Below are positions 53,911 through 62,755 of a DNA stretch of 64,000 bases, piece after piece. Under the pieces are notes generated by a model. That model did no database searches and was not told where the DNA came from. It worked only from the letters and a program-made list of their open reading frames with translations. The DNA comes from Candidatus Poribacteria bacterium (lineage in GTDB: Bacteria > Poribacteria > WGA-4E > WGA-3G): the NCBI GenBank assembly GCA_026710795.1, contig JAPOQK010000009.1, forward strand, positions 25,334 to 89,333. Direction: 5' to 3'. The first letter of the stretch is position 1. The number at the start of each line of letters is the position of its first letter. The position numbers and the translations under genes were made by a program.

Positions 53911-54426
53911 ATGCCAGATGAACTTACTTATGTAATAGCAAAATGTTGCACACCCGAAGAAAATGAACCAATAATAGGTTATTTTAAGGAAGATAACTCC
54001 ATTGCTGTTCACAACACAACATGTCCAAATCTGTCCGGATTAAGAACGGAAAGATTGTTAGATGTATCGTGGGAGGAGATTCAAAAATCCAATATACCGG
54101 ATACCTCTCAAGACATACCTGTTGAGGTGACAGAATTAGACGATACTGATTACTACATATTGAAGCACCATCAAGAATTAGGGATGGACTATTCCATCGT
54201 TGTTGCTGAAACCCTGAGAATCCCGCTTGATGAAATGCATAAAAGACACCGCAAATTGAGGGAACTTGGCGGATTGAAACGTGTGGAAGGACGTATCATT
54301 CACTATAGAAAAAATATTGTTAAAGGCAAATGGATTAAACACAGAAACCATACATATTATGAACTGACACCTAAAGGCACTCAATGGATAAACGCCTTAG
54401 AAACAATTTCGTCAAGTACTGATTGA
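53911..54426 (+). CDS. Rel-type zinc finger (RIS/ZFD) fused to a DUF2250-like winged helix
   Basis: A 171-residue two-part protein. Residues 5-42 (YVIAKCCTPEENEPIIGYF, then IAVHNTTCPNL) match the zinc-finger/RIS domain found in the C-terminal half of RelA/SpoT stringent-response enzymes, including the Cys-Cys, His and Cys ligands. No TGS, synthetase or hydrolase domain is present. Residues 80-165 (DYYILKHHQELGMDYSIVVA, then KRHRKLRELGGLKRVEGRII and the KHRNHTYYELTPKG end) resemble DUF2250, a winged-helix family best known from archaea. A ribosome- or nucleic-acid-associated sensor is inferred. It lies between purD and a VWA gene, in the same direction. Confidence 0.7.
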   Translation: MPDELTYVIAKCCTPEENEPIIGYFKEDNSIAVHNTTCPNLSGLRTERLLDVSWEEIQKSNIPDTSQDIPVEVTELDDTDYYILKHHQELGMDYSIVVAETLRIPLDEMHKRHRKLRELGGLKRVEGRIIHYRKNIVKGKWIKHRNHTYYELTPKGTQWINALETISSSTD

Positions 54427-54458
54427 AGTCTTTATAAACATTAGAAGGAGAATACCAA

Positions 54459-55661
54459 ATGTTAGATGAAATGGCAAACCGTTTCGCTGAAAAAAAACAT
54501 CGCAAAGCTCGGATGCGATCAGTAATTTTGCTCTCTCTTATTTTTCACATGGCTGTCGCGATTGTATACCTATTCTTGCCGATGAGTAAGATAACAAATG
54601 AACAATCAGACGCACTCGCATTTGACCTTTTTAAAGAACCAGATCCTCTGCATGAGCGAAGACTTAGACCAAAACCACCTCTTTCAAAAAAGTTGCTTAA
54701 GCCAGATCAGAAACTCGCAAAAGATGCTGAACAAAAGAAGATAGATGCTGCAAAGAATGAGCGCGACGAAGTTGTCAAATTGAGCGAAAGGATTGTTATC
54801 CATGATGTTGAAGTCAACAACGCTCCAATAAATGAACTGGTTCCTGACTTGATGACTGACGCAAAACTAAGAGAAGCAGAAGCCTCAAATCTTAGCCGAC
54901 TCATTTCACAACCGGGACGCACTGATGGCATAGGTCTTGTTACCGGACGTGTACGCGCACGTGGTGATGGTTCAGGAAAATACCGCGGTTCATCCCAAGG
55001 TGGAGGTGGAGACGGACTCCTTGAAGGTGGTGGTGCTTCTGGTTACAAAGATCCACTCGGCATTATCAAATTCCTAACCGGTCTTGACGGTCCACAAAAT
55101 GTCGTTTTTTGCCTTGATATTTCCGCAAGTATGCAAGCAGCTGGTCTCAACAAACTTGAATTAGCTCTCAATGCAGTTAAAGATTCAGTTCTAATGCTCG
55201 GAAGCGATGATACCTTCAATATTGTTCCGTTTTCTACGACTGCAAGAATGATGAGTGAGAAACTCTTACCTGCGGACGAAAAAAATATCAAACATGCGCT
55301 GTTTTACCTCGATTCTTTTACTCCAGCAAGCATTCAGAATAATCGAGGAACTAACATTCTCGCTGCACTTGAAAAAGCATTCACGCTTGACTCCTCTGTT
55401 ATCGTTTTGGTTACAGATGGTCTTCCGACGACAATTAAGGGACACGAGATTGAAACTAATCCACAAAAAATTCTTGATTTAGTAAATGAAATGAATACCA
55501 ATAAAGCCAGAATCTATGTCGTAGCACTTGAGATTGATTTGAGACTTTCCGTTGGAGCATATTTACTTCAAAATCTCGCTCACGAACATAACGGTGAAAT
55601 CAAGGTTGTTGGATCCAAAGACTTAGTTGAGATGAACAAACAAACCGGAAACACAGAATAG
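54459..55661 (+). CDS. Membrane-anchored VWA domain protein
   Basis: 400 residues. One N-terminal helix (about 22-40, LLSLIFHMAVAIVYLFL) is followed by a charged, coiled TonB-like region (KPDQKLAKDAEQKKIDAAKN), a Gly-rich linker and a von Willebrand factor A domain (about 205-400). The metal-ion site is visible as CLDISASMQ (DxSxS), with NRGTNI and VTDGLP as the later loops. The layout matches the DUF4159 protein at 47123, so both may belong to the same envelope machinery. AAGGAG precedes the ATG. It is three bases from the SDR gene. Confidence 0.88.
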   Translation: MLDEMANRFAEKKHRKARMRSVILLSLIFHMAVAIVYLFLPMSKITNEQSDALAFDLFKEPDPLHERRLRPKPPLSKKLLKPDQKLAKDAEQKKIDAAKNERDEVVKLSERIVIHDVEVNNAPINELVPDLMTDAKLREAEASNLSRLISQPGRTDGIGLVTGRVRARGDGSGKYRGSSQGGGGDGLLEGGGASGYKDPLGIIKFLTGLDGPQNVVFCLDISASMQAAGLNKLELALNAVKDSVLMLGSDDTFNIVPFSTTARMMSEKLLPADEKNIKHALFYLDSFTPASIQNNRGTNILAALEKAFTLDSSVIVLVTDGLPTTIKGHEIETNPQKILDLVNEMNTNKARIYVVALEIDLRLSVGAYLLQNLAHEHNGEIKVVGSKDLVEMNKQTGNTE

Positions 55662-55664
55662 AGT

Positions 55665-56471
55665 ATGAATCAAAATACCGTTACAAACACTATCAAACTC
55701 TTTCAGTTAGATGGCAAAGTAAGCCTTATAAGTGGAGCAAGTCGTGGCATCGGTAGAGCAATGGCTGAAGGACTCGCAGGTGCAGGTTCTGACCTTGTCA
55801 TCGCCGGAAGAGAGATTGACACACTCACCCCTGTTGCCGAACAAATTACCGAAGAAACCGGTAGAACCGTCCTTCCTATTCAAGCAGACGTTGGTAACCT
55901 GCCGGACATTGATGCACTCGTTGATCAGACCGTCGCTACCTTCGGTAGACTTGATGTACTTGTCAACAATGCAGGTGTAAATGTCCGTAACCCTGCACTG
56001 GAATTCTCCGAAGAAGATTGGGATTTCGTCACAGATGTCAATCTAAAAGGAGCATTTTTTCTCGCAAAAGCATGCGGAAAAATCATGGAAAAACAGGGTG
56101 GTGGCAAGGTCATCAATACCCTTTCTCTTACTTCAGCGATAGGACTTCCAACCAGCGTGGCATATACTGCAGCAAAAGGTGGTCTCTTACAACTTACGAA
56201 GCTGCTTGCAGTTGAATGGGCAGAGCATAATATACAGGTCAACGGAATCGCACCAGGATTTATCAGAACAGAGATGACTGCTCCCGCACGGGAAGATAGC
56301 AGAAACGAATGGATCTTAAATCGCACCCCTGCTGACAGATGGGGTGAACCCGAGGACTTAGCAGGTTTGACGATCTTCTTTGCATCTAACGCATCAGACT
56401 TTGTTACAGGTCAAATGGTCTTCGTTGATGGAGGATTTATGGCGGGAAGTGATTGGAGAAGGCAAAAGTAG
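55665..56471 (+). CDS. Short-chain dehydrogenase/reductase
   Basis: A 268-residue classical SDR. NAD(P)-binding GASRGIGRAMAEGL, NNAGVN, catalytic Ser in TLSLTSAIG, and YTAAKGG with the Tyr and Lys. The C-terminal pattern PEDLAGLTIFFASNASDFVT, GQMVFVDGG is the gluconate/3-oxoacyl reductase-like type. Cytoplasmic; the substrate is likely a sugar acid or ketoacyl compound. It follows the VWA gene by three bases and nearly abuts the next small gene, so it is in the middle of an operon. Confidence 0.92.
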   Translation: MNQNTVTNTIKLFQLDGKVSLISGASRGIGRAMAEGLAGAGSDLVIAGREIDTLTPVAEQITEETGRTVLPIQADVGNLPDIDALVDQTVATFGRLDVLVNNAGVNVRNPALEFSEEDWDFVTDVNLKGAFFLAKACGKIMEKQGGGKVINTLSLTSAIGLPTSVAYTAAKGGLLQLTKLLAVEWAEHNIQVNGIAPGFIRTEMTAPAREDSRNEWILNRTPADRWGEPEDLAGLTIFFASNASDFVTGQMVFVDGGFMAGSDWRRQK

Positions 56472-56472
56472 T

Positions 56473-56697
56473 ATGGAAACACAGTCTGACCTTTCACCTA
56501 TGAAGCAAGCGGAACAACTTATTGCAGAATTTGGATTTGAAGGTGTGTCACTATACGATCATAAACCTGTCCTAAGAATTCAGGTCCCCAATTCTCAGTT
56601 CGCTCGTGTTCTTGAACTTCGGGATACCCTCGTTGAAAAGCTAAAACCCACCGGTTTCCGTTTTATCTCCGTTGACCTTGACTCTAACATAGAATAA
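56473..56697 (+). CDS. 74-residue protein resembling the LarE C-terminal tail
   Basis: A small gene starting one base after the SDR stop. The segment PVLRIQVPNSQFARVLELRD, then KPTGFRFISVDLDSN resembles the C-terminal end of LarE-type (PP-loop sulfur transferase) proteins, where a VRIEVP, then GFxYVTLDLEGY pattern is usual. There is no PP-loop, so this would be a detached domain. The chosen ATG gives a compact protein; an ORF from 56380 would overlap SDR out of frame. Function unknown. Confidence 0.55.
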   Translation: METQSDLSPMKQAEQLIAEFGFEGVSLYDHKPVLRIQVPNSQFARVLELRDTLVEKLKPTGFRFISVDLDSNIE

Positions 56698-56737
56698 ATA
56701 ACACATTGGTCAGGATATGTAAAGTAGCACATTTTTC

Positions 56738-56880
56738 TGTTAGAATCGCGGTTAGCATAGAGAACACAGAATACACTGAATACCCACCTTACCCATACGC
56801 CAAACAGGTAAATACAACTTAAGCATACAAAAACCCTTCTGTGTCCTCTGCGCAGTCTGTGCTTTCTGCGATTCAGACAA
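56738..56880. repeat. Diverged MITE-like element
   Basis: The left end TTAGAATCGCGG (about 56740) and the right end TTTCTGCGATTCAGAC (about 56863-56878) are inverted relative to each other and related to the element at 46833-46935. ACACAGAA and TTCTGTGT occur further in on the two sides. Confidence 0.45.
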
Positions 56881-56904
56881 TTCCCCAAAAAAAACTAAAA
56901 ACTG

Positions 56905-57276
56905 AAACATACATGAAACATACATGAAACATATTGTTCCAACCCCCACGTCCCCCTTCCAACCTCCCAAACCACGTGTTATAATACTATCACTATGAAA
57001 AACAAAACCACATACAAACCCAACATCACCGTATTCGTAGGTCGGAGCGAGCAAAGCGACCTCCGACATCTTACATTCTGTAGAAACAACCTCCGACAAA
57101 TAGCCAAAAACAAAAGATACAGTTTTTCAAGTTTTTTTATACACAGTAAACCGATGAAAACAACCCATAAACTCAGACAGGCACAACAACCATACCACAA
57201 CACAGTAAAGATACAGTCATGTAAAAAATGGCACAAAACTGTATCTTTCTATAGCATGAATAATCCAATGAAAAAA
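56905..57276 (+). repeat. Leader repeat, copy A (degenerate)
   Basis: This segment aligns throughout with copy B at about 63646-64000. It has TG-T-TATAAT at 56977-56985, the REP palindrome at 57037-57067 and three complementary arms: AAAGATACAGTTTT (57113-57126), AAAGATACAGT (57207-57217) and AAAACTGTATCTTT (57235-57248). Arm 3 can pair with arm 1 (14 bp) or arm 2 (11 bp). The GGAGG of copy B is replaced by GCATG here, and the ATG that follows opens only a short frame, so this is a decayed copy. Confidence 0.65.
57037..57067. repeat. REP-type palindrome, copy 2
   Basis: GTAGGTCGGAG with CTCCGAC around CGAGCAAAGCGA; identical in the core to the copy at 63764-63794 and close to that at 52463-52503. 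It lies inside leader copy A. Confidence 0.65.
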
Positions 57277-57466
57277 GATAGACAATTCGCAGTCAAATCT
57301 GATGTCCAAAGACCTGTATCTGGTGTTTCCGTTGTTATCTCTATGCGAAAAACTTTACACACACGATTCAGACAAAAAACTTGATTTTAATCACACGATG
57401 TGGTATAATTTACACTGATACATGCTATTATAGGAGAACTGATTGGAATAGACATTAAGGAGACCA

Positions 57467-58531
57467 ATGCCGAAATCTGGGAGTGAACCAGCACCAGCCA
57501 AAGAACTCGTTACTGCATATCTAAAGGAAGTCAAAACAAGAGTTGATACATGTATCTTTGATTTTCTTCCCGATACACATGAGCACAAAGACGTACATCA
57601 ATTATACCAAATGATGTTGGACTATCCACGACGTTCAGGAAAAGGACTAAGACCCGCTCTCTGCCTGCTTATTTGTGAAACGTTCGGTGGAGATGCAGAA
57701 CGTGCCGTCAACACTGCCGCAGCACTTGAACTACTGCAAAATTGGCTCCTTATACACGATGACATTGAAGATGGCTCTGAACTCCGACGGGGTGAACCGT
57801 GCCTACATCAAAAACATGGTATCCCGATGGCTATAAATGTCGGAGATGCACTGCACTGTAAAATGTGGGAGATGCTACACAGAAACACCGAAATCCTCGG
57901 ACCTAATCTCGCCTTCCAGATACTATCCGAATTCATACAACTGAGCAACCAAGTCGTTGAAGGACAACACATTGAACTGAGTTGGGTACACAATAATCAG
58001 TGGAACCTTAACGAAAAAGATTATTGGACAATGTGTATACAGAAAACTGCTTGGTACACATGCATTACACCATGTCGCGTAGGAGCAATCATCGGAGGCG
58101 CGAATACTGAAGAGGTAAATGCATTTATTGAAATCGGTAAAGCTTTGGGAATCGCATTTCAAATTCAGGACGACGTTCTGAACCTTATTGGTGATGTAGG
58201 AAGATACGGTAAAGAAATCGCAGGGGACATAAGCGAAGGGAAACGCACCCTTGTTCTAATTCATCTCATTAATTCCTGCACACAATCAGAGGCGAAAAAG
58301 GTAATTGACATCATGGCGCGCCTACGTGCAGAAAAAACAGAAGCAGAGGTACAAGAGGTCTTGCAGTTGATGGAAAAATACAACTCAATCCAATACGCAC
58401 AACAGTGCTCTAAGAAACTACTACAAGAAGCAGCAGAACATTTCACTCAGAATTTTGCCCATATTCCAAATAATAGGGCAAAGCATCTGTTTTTATCTCT
58501 AATTAATTTTTTTGTTGAACGTGAATACTAA
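57467..58531 (+). CDS. Polyprenyl (isoprenoid) diphosphate synthase
   Basis: A 354-residue all-helical trans-prenyltransferase that condenses isopentenyl diphosphate units. The first Asp-rich motif is HDDIEDGSELRRG (about 103-115). The second reads FQIQDDVLNLIGD, with Asn in place of the last Asp of DDxxD. GKGLRPALCLLICE (the KxxRP site) is near residue 58. AAGGAG precedes the ATG at 57467. It is followed 18 bases later by the LacD-type aldolase gene. Product chain length cannot be told; quinone or undecaprenyl side chains are plausible. Confidence 0.9.
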   Translation: MPKSGSEPAPAKELVTAYLKEVKTRVDTCIFDFLPDTHEHKDVHQLYQMMLDYPRRSGKGLRPALCLLICETFGGDAERAVNTAAALELLQNWLLIHDDIEDGSELRRGEPCLHQKHGIPMAINVGDALHCKMWEMLHRNTEILGPNLAFQILSEFIQLSNQVVEGQHIELSWVHNNQWNLNEKDYWTMCIQKTAWYTCITPCRVGAIIGGANTEEVNAFIEIGKALGIAFQIQDDVLNLIGDVGRYGKEIAGDISEGKRTLVLIHLINSCTQSEAKKVIDIMARLRAEKTEAEVQEVLQLMEKYNSIQYAQQCSKKLLQEAAEHFTQNFAHIPNNRAKHLFLSLINFFVEREY

Positions 58532-58549
58532 GAAGGAGAAACTATTTTA

Positions 58550-59620
58550 ATGGATACAACGCCTATTTCATCTGGAAAACTGAGAGGTCTCATGAAACTT
58601 GCCGACGCAAGCGGCAGATTTAAAATGATGGCGATAGACCAGCGCGGGTCTATGGTTACCAAACTCGCAGAGGTACTCGGCATCGAAAAAACAGACGTAA
58701 AATACTCTGATGTCGCATCGCTCAAAACCTTGATAACAAGAATACTTGCCCCAAATGCTACAGCAGTGCTAACTGATCCAATCTACGGACATCCATATTC
58801 TGTTACGGAGATCCCACGCGATGTGGCACTCCTTTTGGCTTATGAAGAATCTGGCTACGTAAGTGAAGGTGTTAGCGAGAATGAACGCCTATCCAACCCA
58901 ATTGATAACTGGACTATCGAAAAGGCACAGCGCGCAGGAGCTGACGCTATCAAACTACTCGCATACTATCATCCAGATGCTTCAAAGGTTACTTTACAGC
59001 ATCAACAAGATTTTGTCCGACATGTCGGTGATGAATGTGAGAAACAAGACCTTCCGTTCCTACTTGAACTCGTCAGTTATGCTCTTGAAGGTACAACAAA
59101 AAGCGTTGAGTTTGCAAAACAGAAACCGGATTTGGTTATACGTAGCGTCCAAGAATTCACTGACCCATCATATAAAGTTGATATTCTAAAGTTAGAATTT
59201 CCAGCAGATCTGAAATACACGTCGGATTATAAAGACAGCGCATTTTATGAAGGGGATTCTGCTTACGACCTAAGCGATGTTAGAGACATCTGTCAGAAAT
59301 TGGATGCAACATCAACGTTACCATGGGTTATTCTAAGTGCTGGGGTGGATATTGAGGAATTTATTGAAAACGTTAAACTCGCCACAGCTGCCGGTGCAAG
59401 CGGGTTCCTATGCGGACGTGCAATCTGGAAAGATGCAGTACAGTTCTATCCTGACAACGCTGCAGTTACACAGTTTCTCGAAAATGAGGCAACAACGAAT
59501 TTCCATAATGCAAATACAGCTGCAGAGAACGCATTACCTTGGTTTGAGCACCAACACTTCGGAGGTGTGGAAAATATCCAACTCGCAAAACAATCTGAAA
59601 ACTGGCATCAAGAATATTAA
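58550..59620 (+). CDS. Tagatose 1,6-diphosphate aldolase-like (LacD family) protein
   Basis: A 356-residue class I aldolase-type barrel. The N-terminal signature GKLRGLMKLADASGRFKMMA, then IDQRGSM, is characteristic of the LacD family. Other blocks: DAIKLLAYYHPD with the probable Schiff-base Lys region, FLLELVSYALEG, DILKLEFPADLKY and LPWVILSAGVDIEEF, then GASGFLCGRAIWKD. The true substrate may be another ketose phosphate or sulfosugar aldol. GAAGGAGAAA precedes the ATG. Last gene of the plus-strand run. Confidence 0.88.
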   Translation: MDTTPISSGKLRGLMKLADASGRFKMMAIDQRGSMVTKLAEVLGIEKTDVKYSDVASLKTLITRILAPNATAVLTDPIYGHPYSVTEIPRDVALLLAYEESGYVSEGVSENERLSNPIDNWTIEKAQRAGADAIKLLAYYHPDASKVTLQHQQDFVRHVGDECEKQDLPFLLELVSYALEGTTKSVEFAKQKPDLVIRSVQEFTDPSYKVDILKLEFPADLKYTSDYKDSAFYEGDSAYDLSDVRDICQKLDATSTLPWVILSAGVDIEEFIENVKLATAAGASGFLCGRAIWKDAVQFYPDNAAVTQFLENEATTNFHNANTAAENALPWFEHQHFGGVENIQLAKQSENWHQEY

Positions 59621-59734
59621 AAGTGTTGAAGGTAACGCAGGATATTGCTTAACGTGGATAGGCAGAGATAGATTTATGTTAGATGGCACAACCTAAGTTG
59701 ACTATCCACATAACACAAAATGCTGAATCTATTC

Positions 59735-60205
59735 TTACTTTAAAACGTTGTTAAGTTTATCAAGGATTTTGCGTGCAATTTGGAGGGTAGTCTCAGCAGT
59801 TATTTGTCCTCCGATTTCACCAACTAATACCACGACGGTGTCCCGAACAAAAAGCCAATTGGCACCATCCTGCCAGACAGAATCTGCAAGTTGTAACTGA
59901 TCATTGGAAACTGACTGATAAACTGTCTGATGTCCGCCGAATTTTGGCAAAGTTCGTGGGGTCAAACGGACGCGACCTATGTCTGCGGCAGTATAAGCAT
60001 CATCGGGTGTTTCATAAAACCAATAATTAAGCGACAACTGTTCTGCCGGAGCACTATTAAGCCACCATCTATCACGCCAACCGAATTGAGCAATAGGTTT
60101 GGCAGGGGCTGTCAGCGAATAAAGTTCTTGTGTTGAACTAAGACGCGCAGAATAATCTGATAGGTCCGTTTCAGTTAGCTGAATTGATTCCAATGTTATG
60201 TTCAT
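59735..60205 (-). CDS. Hypothetical secreted or cytoplasmic protein
   Basis: About 156 residues. Visible features: no clear signal peptide, a Trp-rich middle (FGWRDRWWLN, then LNYWFYETPDDAY) and a hydrophobic strand LFVRDTVVVLVGEI followed by a C-terminal helix (TTLQIARKILDKLNNVL). The arrangement resembles small domains of unknown function that sense or bind a ligand, but I do not recognise the family. The ATG at 60205 is chosen because the peptide then starts MNITLESIQL; ATGs at 60214 and 60235 are in frame. It is convergent with the aldolase gene. Confidence 0.6.
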   Translation of the reverse strand: MNITLESIQLTETDLSDYSARLSSTQELYSLTAPAKPIAQFGWRDRWWLNSAPAEQLSLNYWFYETPDDAYTAADIGRVRLTPRTLPKFGGHQTVYQSVSNDQLQLADSVWQDGANWLFVRDTVVVLVGEIGGQITAETTLQIARKILDKLNNVLK

Positions 60206-60284
60206 AATAAACATGATAACATGTTCACAACGCAATTTCTAATTAAAATCGCAGATTTATTAAACATTTTCTTTCTAGAAAGCA

Positions 60285-60319
60285 ACTAAAGTCGTAGATT
60301 GCATCTTGTGGACTTTAGT
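60285..60319. repeat. Inverted repeat upstream of lptF
   Basis: ACTAAAGTC at 60285-60293 and GACTTTAGT at 60311-60319 pair exactly around 17 bases. The same sequence type recurs as small palindromes in this lineage; here it lies about 100 bases before lptF and could be a regulatory hairpin or a repeat. Confidence 0.45.
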
Positions 60320-60420
60320 CTAATCAGATATTTAGCATTATTTCTATACCTTGTCATAATAAGAACAACTTTACTAATACTTACTTGATTCTATGATATA
60401 GACAAAGAATCAAAATAAAT

Positions 60421-61629
60421 ATGAAAATACTGTCACGTTATTGTCTAAAAGAGTTCATTCCACCATTTCTTATTTCACTCATCTGTTTTACCTGTATCAT
60501 TCTTTTCGATGAACTTTTTCGACTTGTCAAACTCTTCGTAAAAAAAGGGGTGAGTCCCCTTTACTTAATTGAATCCCTGATGTATGTGATGCCAGCAACG
60601 GTTGTCCTATCCATTCCAATGGCAGCGTTGGTGGCGATTCTGTTAGCATTAGGACGACTATCTACAGATTCAGAAATTATGGCAATGCGGGCACATGGAG
60701 TTGGATACCATCAACTCATGATACCGCTGCTGAGTGCAACTGTCATATTAAGTGTTATTGACTTAGTGTTGATGGAATATGTATTACCCAAAGCAACACT
60801 CGCATCGGTTTCTCTCAAACGTGACATCCAAAGACACAACCCCGCCCTCATCCTTGAAGAAGGAACTGTCATGAAAGAACTTCAATCTGAAGGCAAAATC
60901 TGGATGTATGAATCCACTGACCCAGATACAGAACGCATGCAGAATGTGAAAATTTGGGACGAGTATTTACCGGGAAAACCGCGCTTCACCCTTGCAAAAT
61001 CTGCAACTCTCGGTTATGAAAATGGCGATGCTAAACTGAAACTATACGATGGACATACCTATGAACCCCTCTCTGACGACTCAGAAGGTTTCAGAATAAC
61101 CCAGTTTAAGCAACAAACACTTGCACTTGATTTCAAGAGAGATTTAGAACGTGGTGATTATAAATCACGGCATCCACAAACAATGCAGGTTGGAGAACTT
61201 AAGGAACATATCGGACAATTGGAAGATACTATTAAACAGAGACCCGATAGAACATCTGAGTACACATTAAATAGACTCCGCTATGCCAGGGTTGAATACC
61301 ACAAGAAATTTGCTATTCCATTTGCCTGCTTAGCCTTTGGTATCATCGGCATTCCGCTTGGGTTTATAGTTAAAAAGAACGGGAAAATGATTGGGTTCGG
61401 CATCGGATTAGCCGTAATTTTGCTATACTACCTTCTCCTCCAGGTTGGGCAAAGTAGCGGCTTAAGTGGAAATATACACCCAGCTATCGCAATGTGGTTT
61501 CCGAATATTGTGATCGGTTTACTCGGTATAGTATTCATTACAAGGATGTTTGGTGAAGGTAAACTACATTCTTGGCGTGATAGAGATCGCAAAGTGCAGC
61601 TCGTTGTCAATAGAAGCGCAGAATCTTAA
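60421..61629 (+). CDS. lptF: LptF/LptG family permease (LPS export)
   Basis: A 402-residue membrane protein of the YjgP/YjgQ family. With LptG and the LptB ATPase it extracts lipopolysaccharide from the inner membrane. It has the N-terminal ILSRYCLKEFIPPFLISLIC, three helices up to residue ~125, a periplasmic beta-jellyroll domain (about 140-290) and three C-terminal helices with FAIPFACLAFGIIGIPLGF and NPAI-type loops. It precedes lptG by 19 bases; assignment of F versus G is by order and length, so the symbol is provisional. Confidence 0.88.
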   Translation: MKILSRYCLKEFIPPFLISLICFTCIILFDELFRLVKLFVKKGVSPLYLIESLMYVMPATVVLSIPMAALVAILLALGRLSTDSEIMAMRAHGVGYHQLMIPLLSATVILSVIDLVLMEYVLPKATLASVSLKRDIQRHNPALILEEGTVMKELQSEGKIWMYESTDPDTERMQNVKIWDEYLPGKPRFTLAKSATLGYENGDAKLKLYDGHTYEPLSDDSEGFRITQFKQQTLALDFKRDLERGDYKSRHPQTMQVGELKEHIGQLEDTIKQRPDRTSEYTLNRLRYARVEYHKKFAIPFACLAFGIIGIPLGFIVKKNGKMIGFGIGLAVILLYYLLLQVGQSSGLSGNIHPAIAMWFPNIVIGLLGIVFITRMFGEGKLHSWRDRDRKVQLVVNRSAES

Positions 61630-61648
61630 GGAATAACAGGAATATCGC

Positions 61649-62710
61649 TTGAACATCTTAGATCGCTACCTATTAAGAGAATATATCAAGGCATTTTTTG
61701 TTGGGTTCATATTCTTTAGTGCTCTTGTAGTTGTTGTCCGACTATTAGATAAGGACATCAAACACTTTGAGGAAAATATAACCTATTTCACCGCAGTGAA
61801 AATAGTGCTGTTTCAAGCACCCCGACGAATAATGGAGATTGTACCTGTATCCGGGTTTGTCGCCATTTTCTTTGTCTTGGGCAGAATGGTACGTAGCAAT
61901 GAATTTGTAGCCATAAAGGCTGGTGGAATAAGTGTATATCGAATCCTTGCTCCTGTCTTAATCGTAACGTTGATTATTTGTGCGTTCTTTGCTTTTTTCT
62001 ATGATCGCGTCGCCTCTCCTGCATATCATGAAGCAAACCTACTGCAGAAAAAAGTCAAACCTCGGCACGGAAGATACCTTGTGTTTACGGGTAAAGGAAA
62101 TCGTATCTTCTATTCACATAGTATCAATTTGAAAGAAAAGGAAATACGCAAATTGACAATATGGGAATCCGATGAAACTGATGAACTTGAACGCATAATT
62201 TATGCAAAGGATGCTACATGGACACCAACACACTGGAAGCTATCAAACGGAGACATCCGACACTTTGAAAATGGATCAGAAGTGGCGTATGAGACTTTTG
62301 AAGAGAGGTCTATTGAACGCTACGAAGATCCGGCACGTTTCATCGGTAGCGATAAAGACCCGCGCGCTATGACGATAAAGGAACTTAAAGAACAGATCGC
62401 ATATAAAAAGGAAGCAGGTCAAATTTCACGGATTGAACAGGTCAAATTACACCACAAAATGGCATATCCGTACGCTGCTGTTGTGGTTGTGTTGTTAGGC
62501 GCACCCATTGCAATCCGATTCGGTAAAGCTGGATTTTTTGCAGGTTTAGTCATTGCATTCTTCCTTGTCTTTATCTATTGGGCACTCTCTTTTGCAACTC
62601 TTGAGGGGTTAAGCGAGAACGGTAAACTTCACCCGTTATTAGCCTGTTGGGGTGCAAACGTATTATACGGAATTATAGGCACTATTCTAATTTGGCGCAC
62701 TCCAAGATAG
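61649..62710 (+). CDS. lptG: LptF/LptG family permease, second copy
   Basis: A 353-residue partner of the preceding permease. It has NILDRYLLREYIKAFFVGF and helices around 12-35, 62-85 and 98-118, a jellyroll domain and three C-terminal helices with AYPYAAVVVVLLGAPIAIRF. The start is TTG at 61649, with AGGAATATCGC upstream; no ATG fits. The tight spacing to lptF shows one transcript. lptB and the bridge proteins are outside the window. Confidence 0.87.
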   Translation: MNILDRYLLREYIKAFFVGFIFFSALVVVVRLLDKDIKHFEENITYFTAVKIVLFQAPRRIMEIVPVSGFVAIFFVLGRMVRSNEFVAIKAGGISVYRILAPVLIVTLIICAFFAFFYDRVASPAYHEANLLQKKVKPRHGRYLVFTGKGNRIFYSHSINLKEKEIRKLTIWESDETDELERIIYAKDATWTPTHWKLSNGDIRHFENGSEVAYETFEERSIERYEDPARFIGSDKDPRAMTIKELKEQIAYKKEAGQISRIEQVKLHHKMAYPYAAVVVVLLGAPIAIRFGKAGFFAGLVIAFFLVFIYWALSFATLEGLSENGKLHPLLACWGANVLYGIIGTILIWRTPR

Positions 62711-62755
62711 ATATAATTCCGCAACTCTTACTTATCTGTTATCATTATCCCCATC

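Larger units (their letters stand above)
56698..57466. other. Repeat-rich gap with a degenerate leader copy
   Basis: About 770 bases without a convincing gene. In order: an old inverted-repeat element (about 56738-56880), copy A of the duplicated leader (about 56905-57276) and a stretch with AAAAACTTTACACACACG near 57350. An open frame 56995-57384 runs through the leader copy and is not accepted as a gene. Confidence 0.6.
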
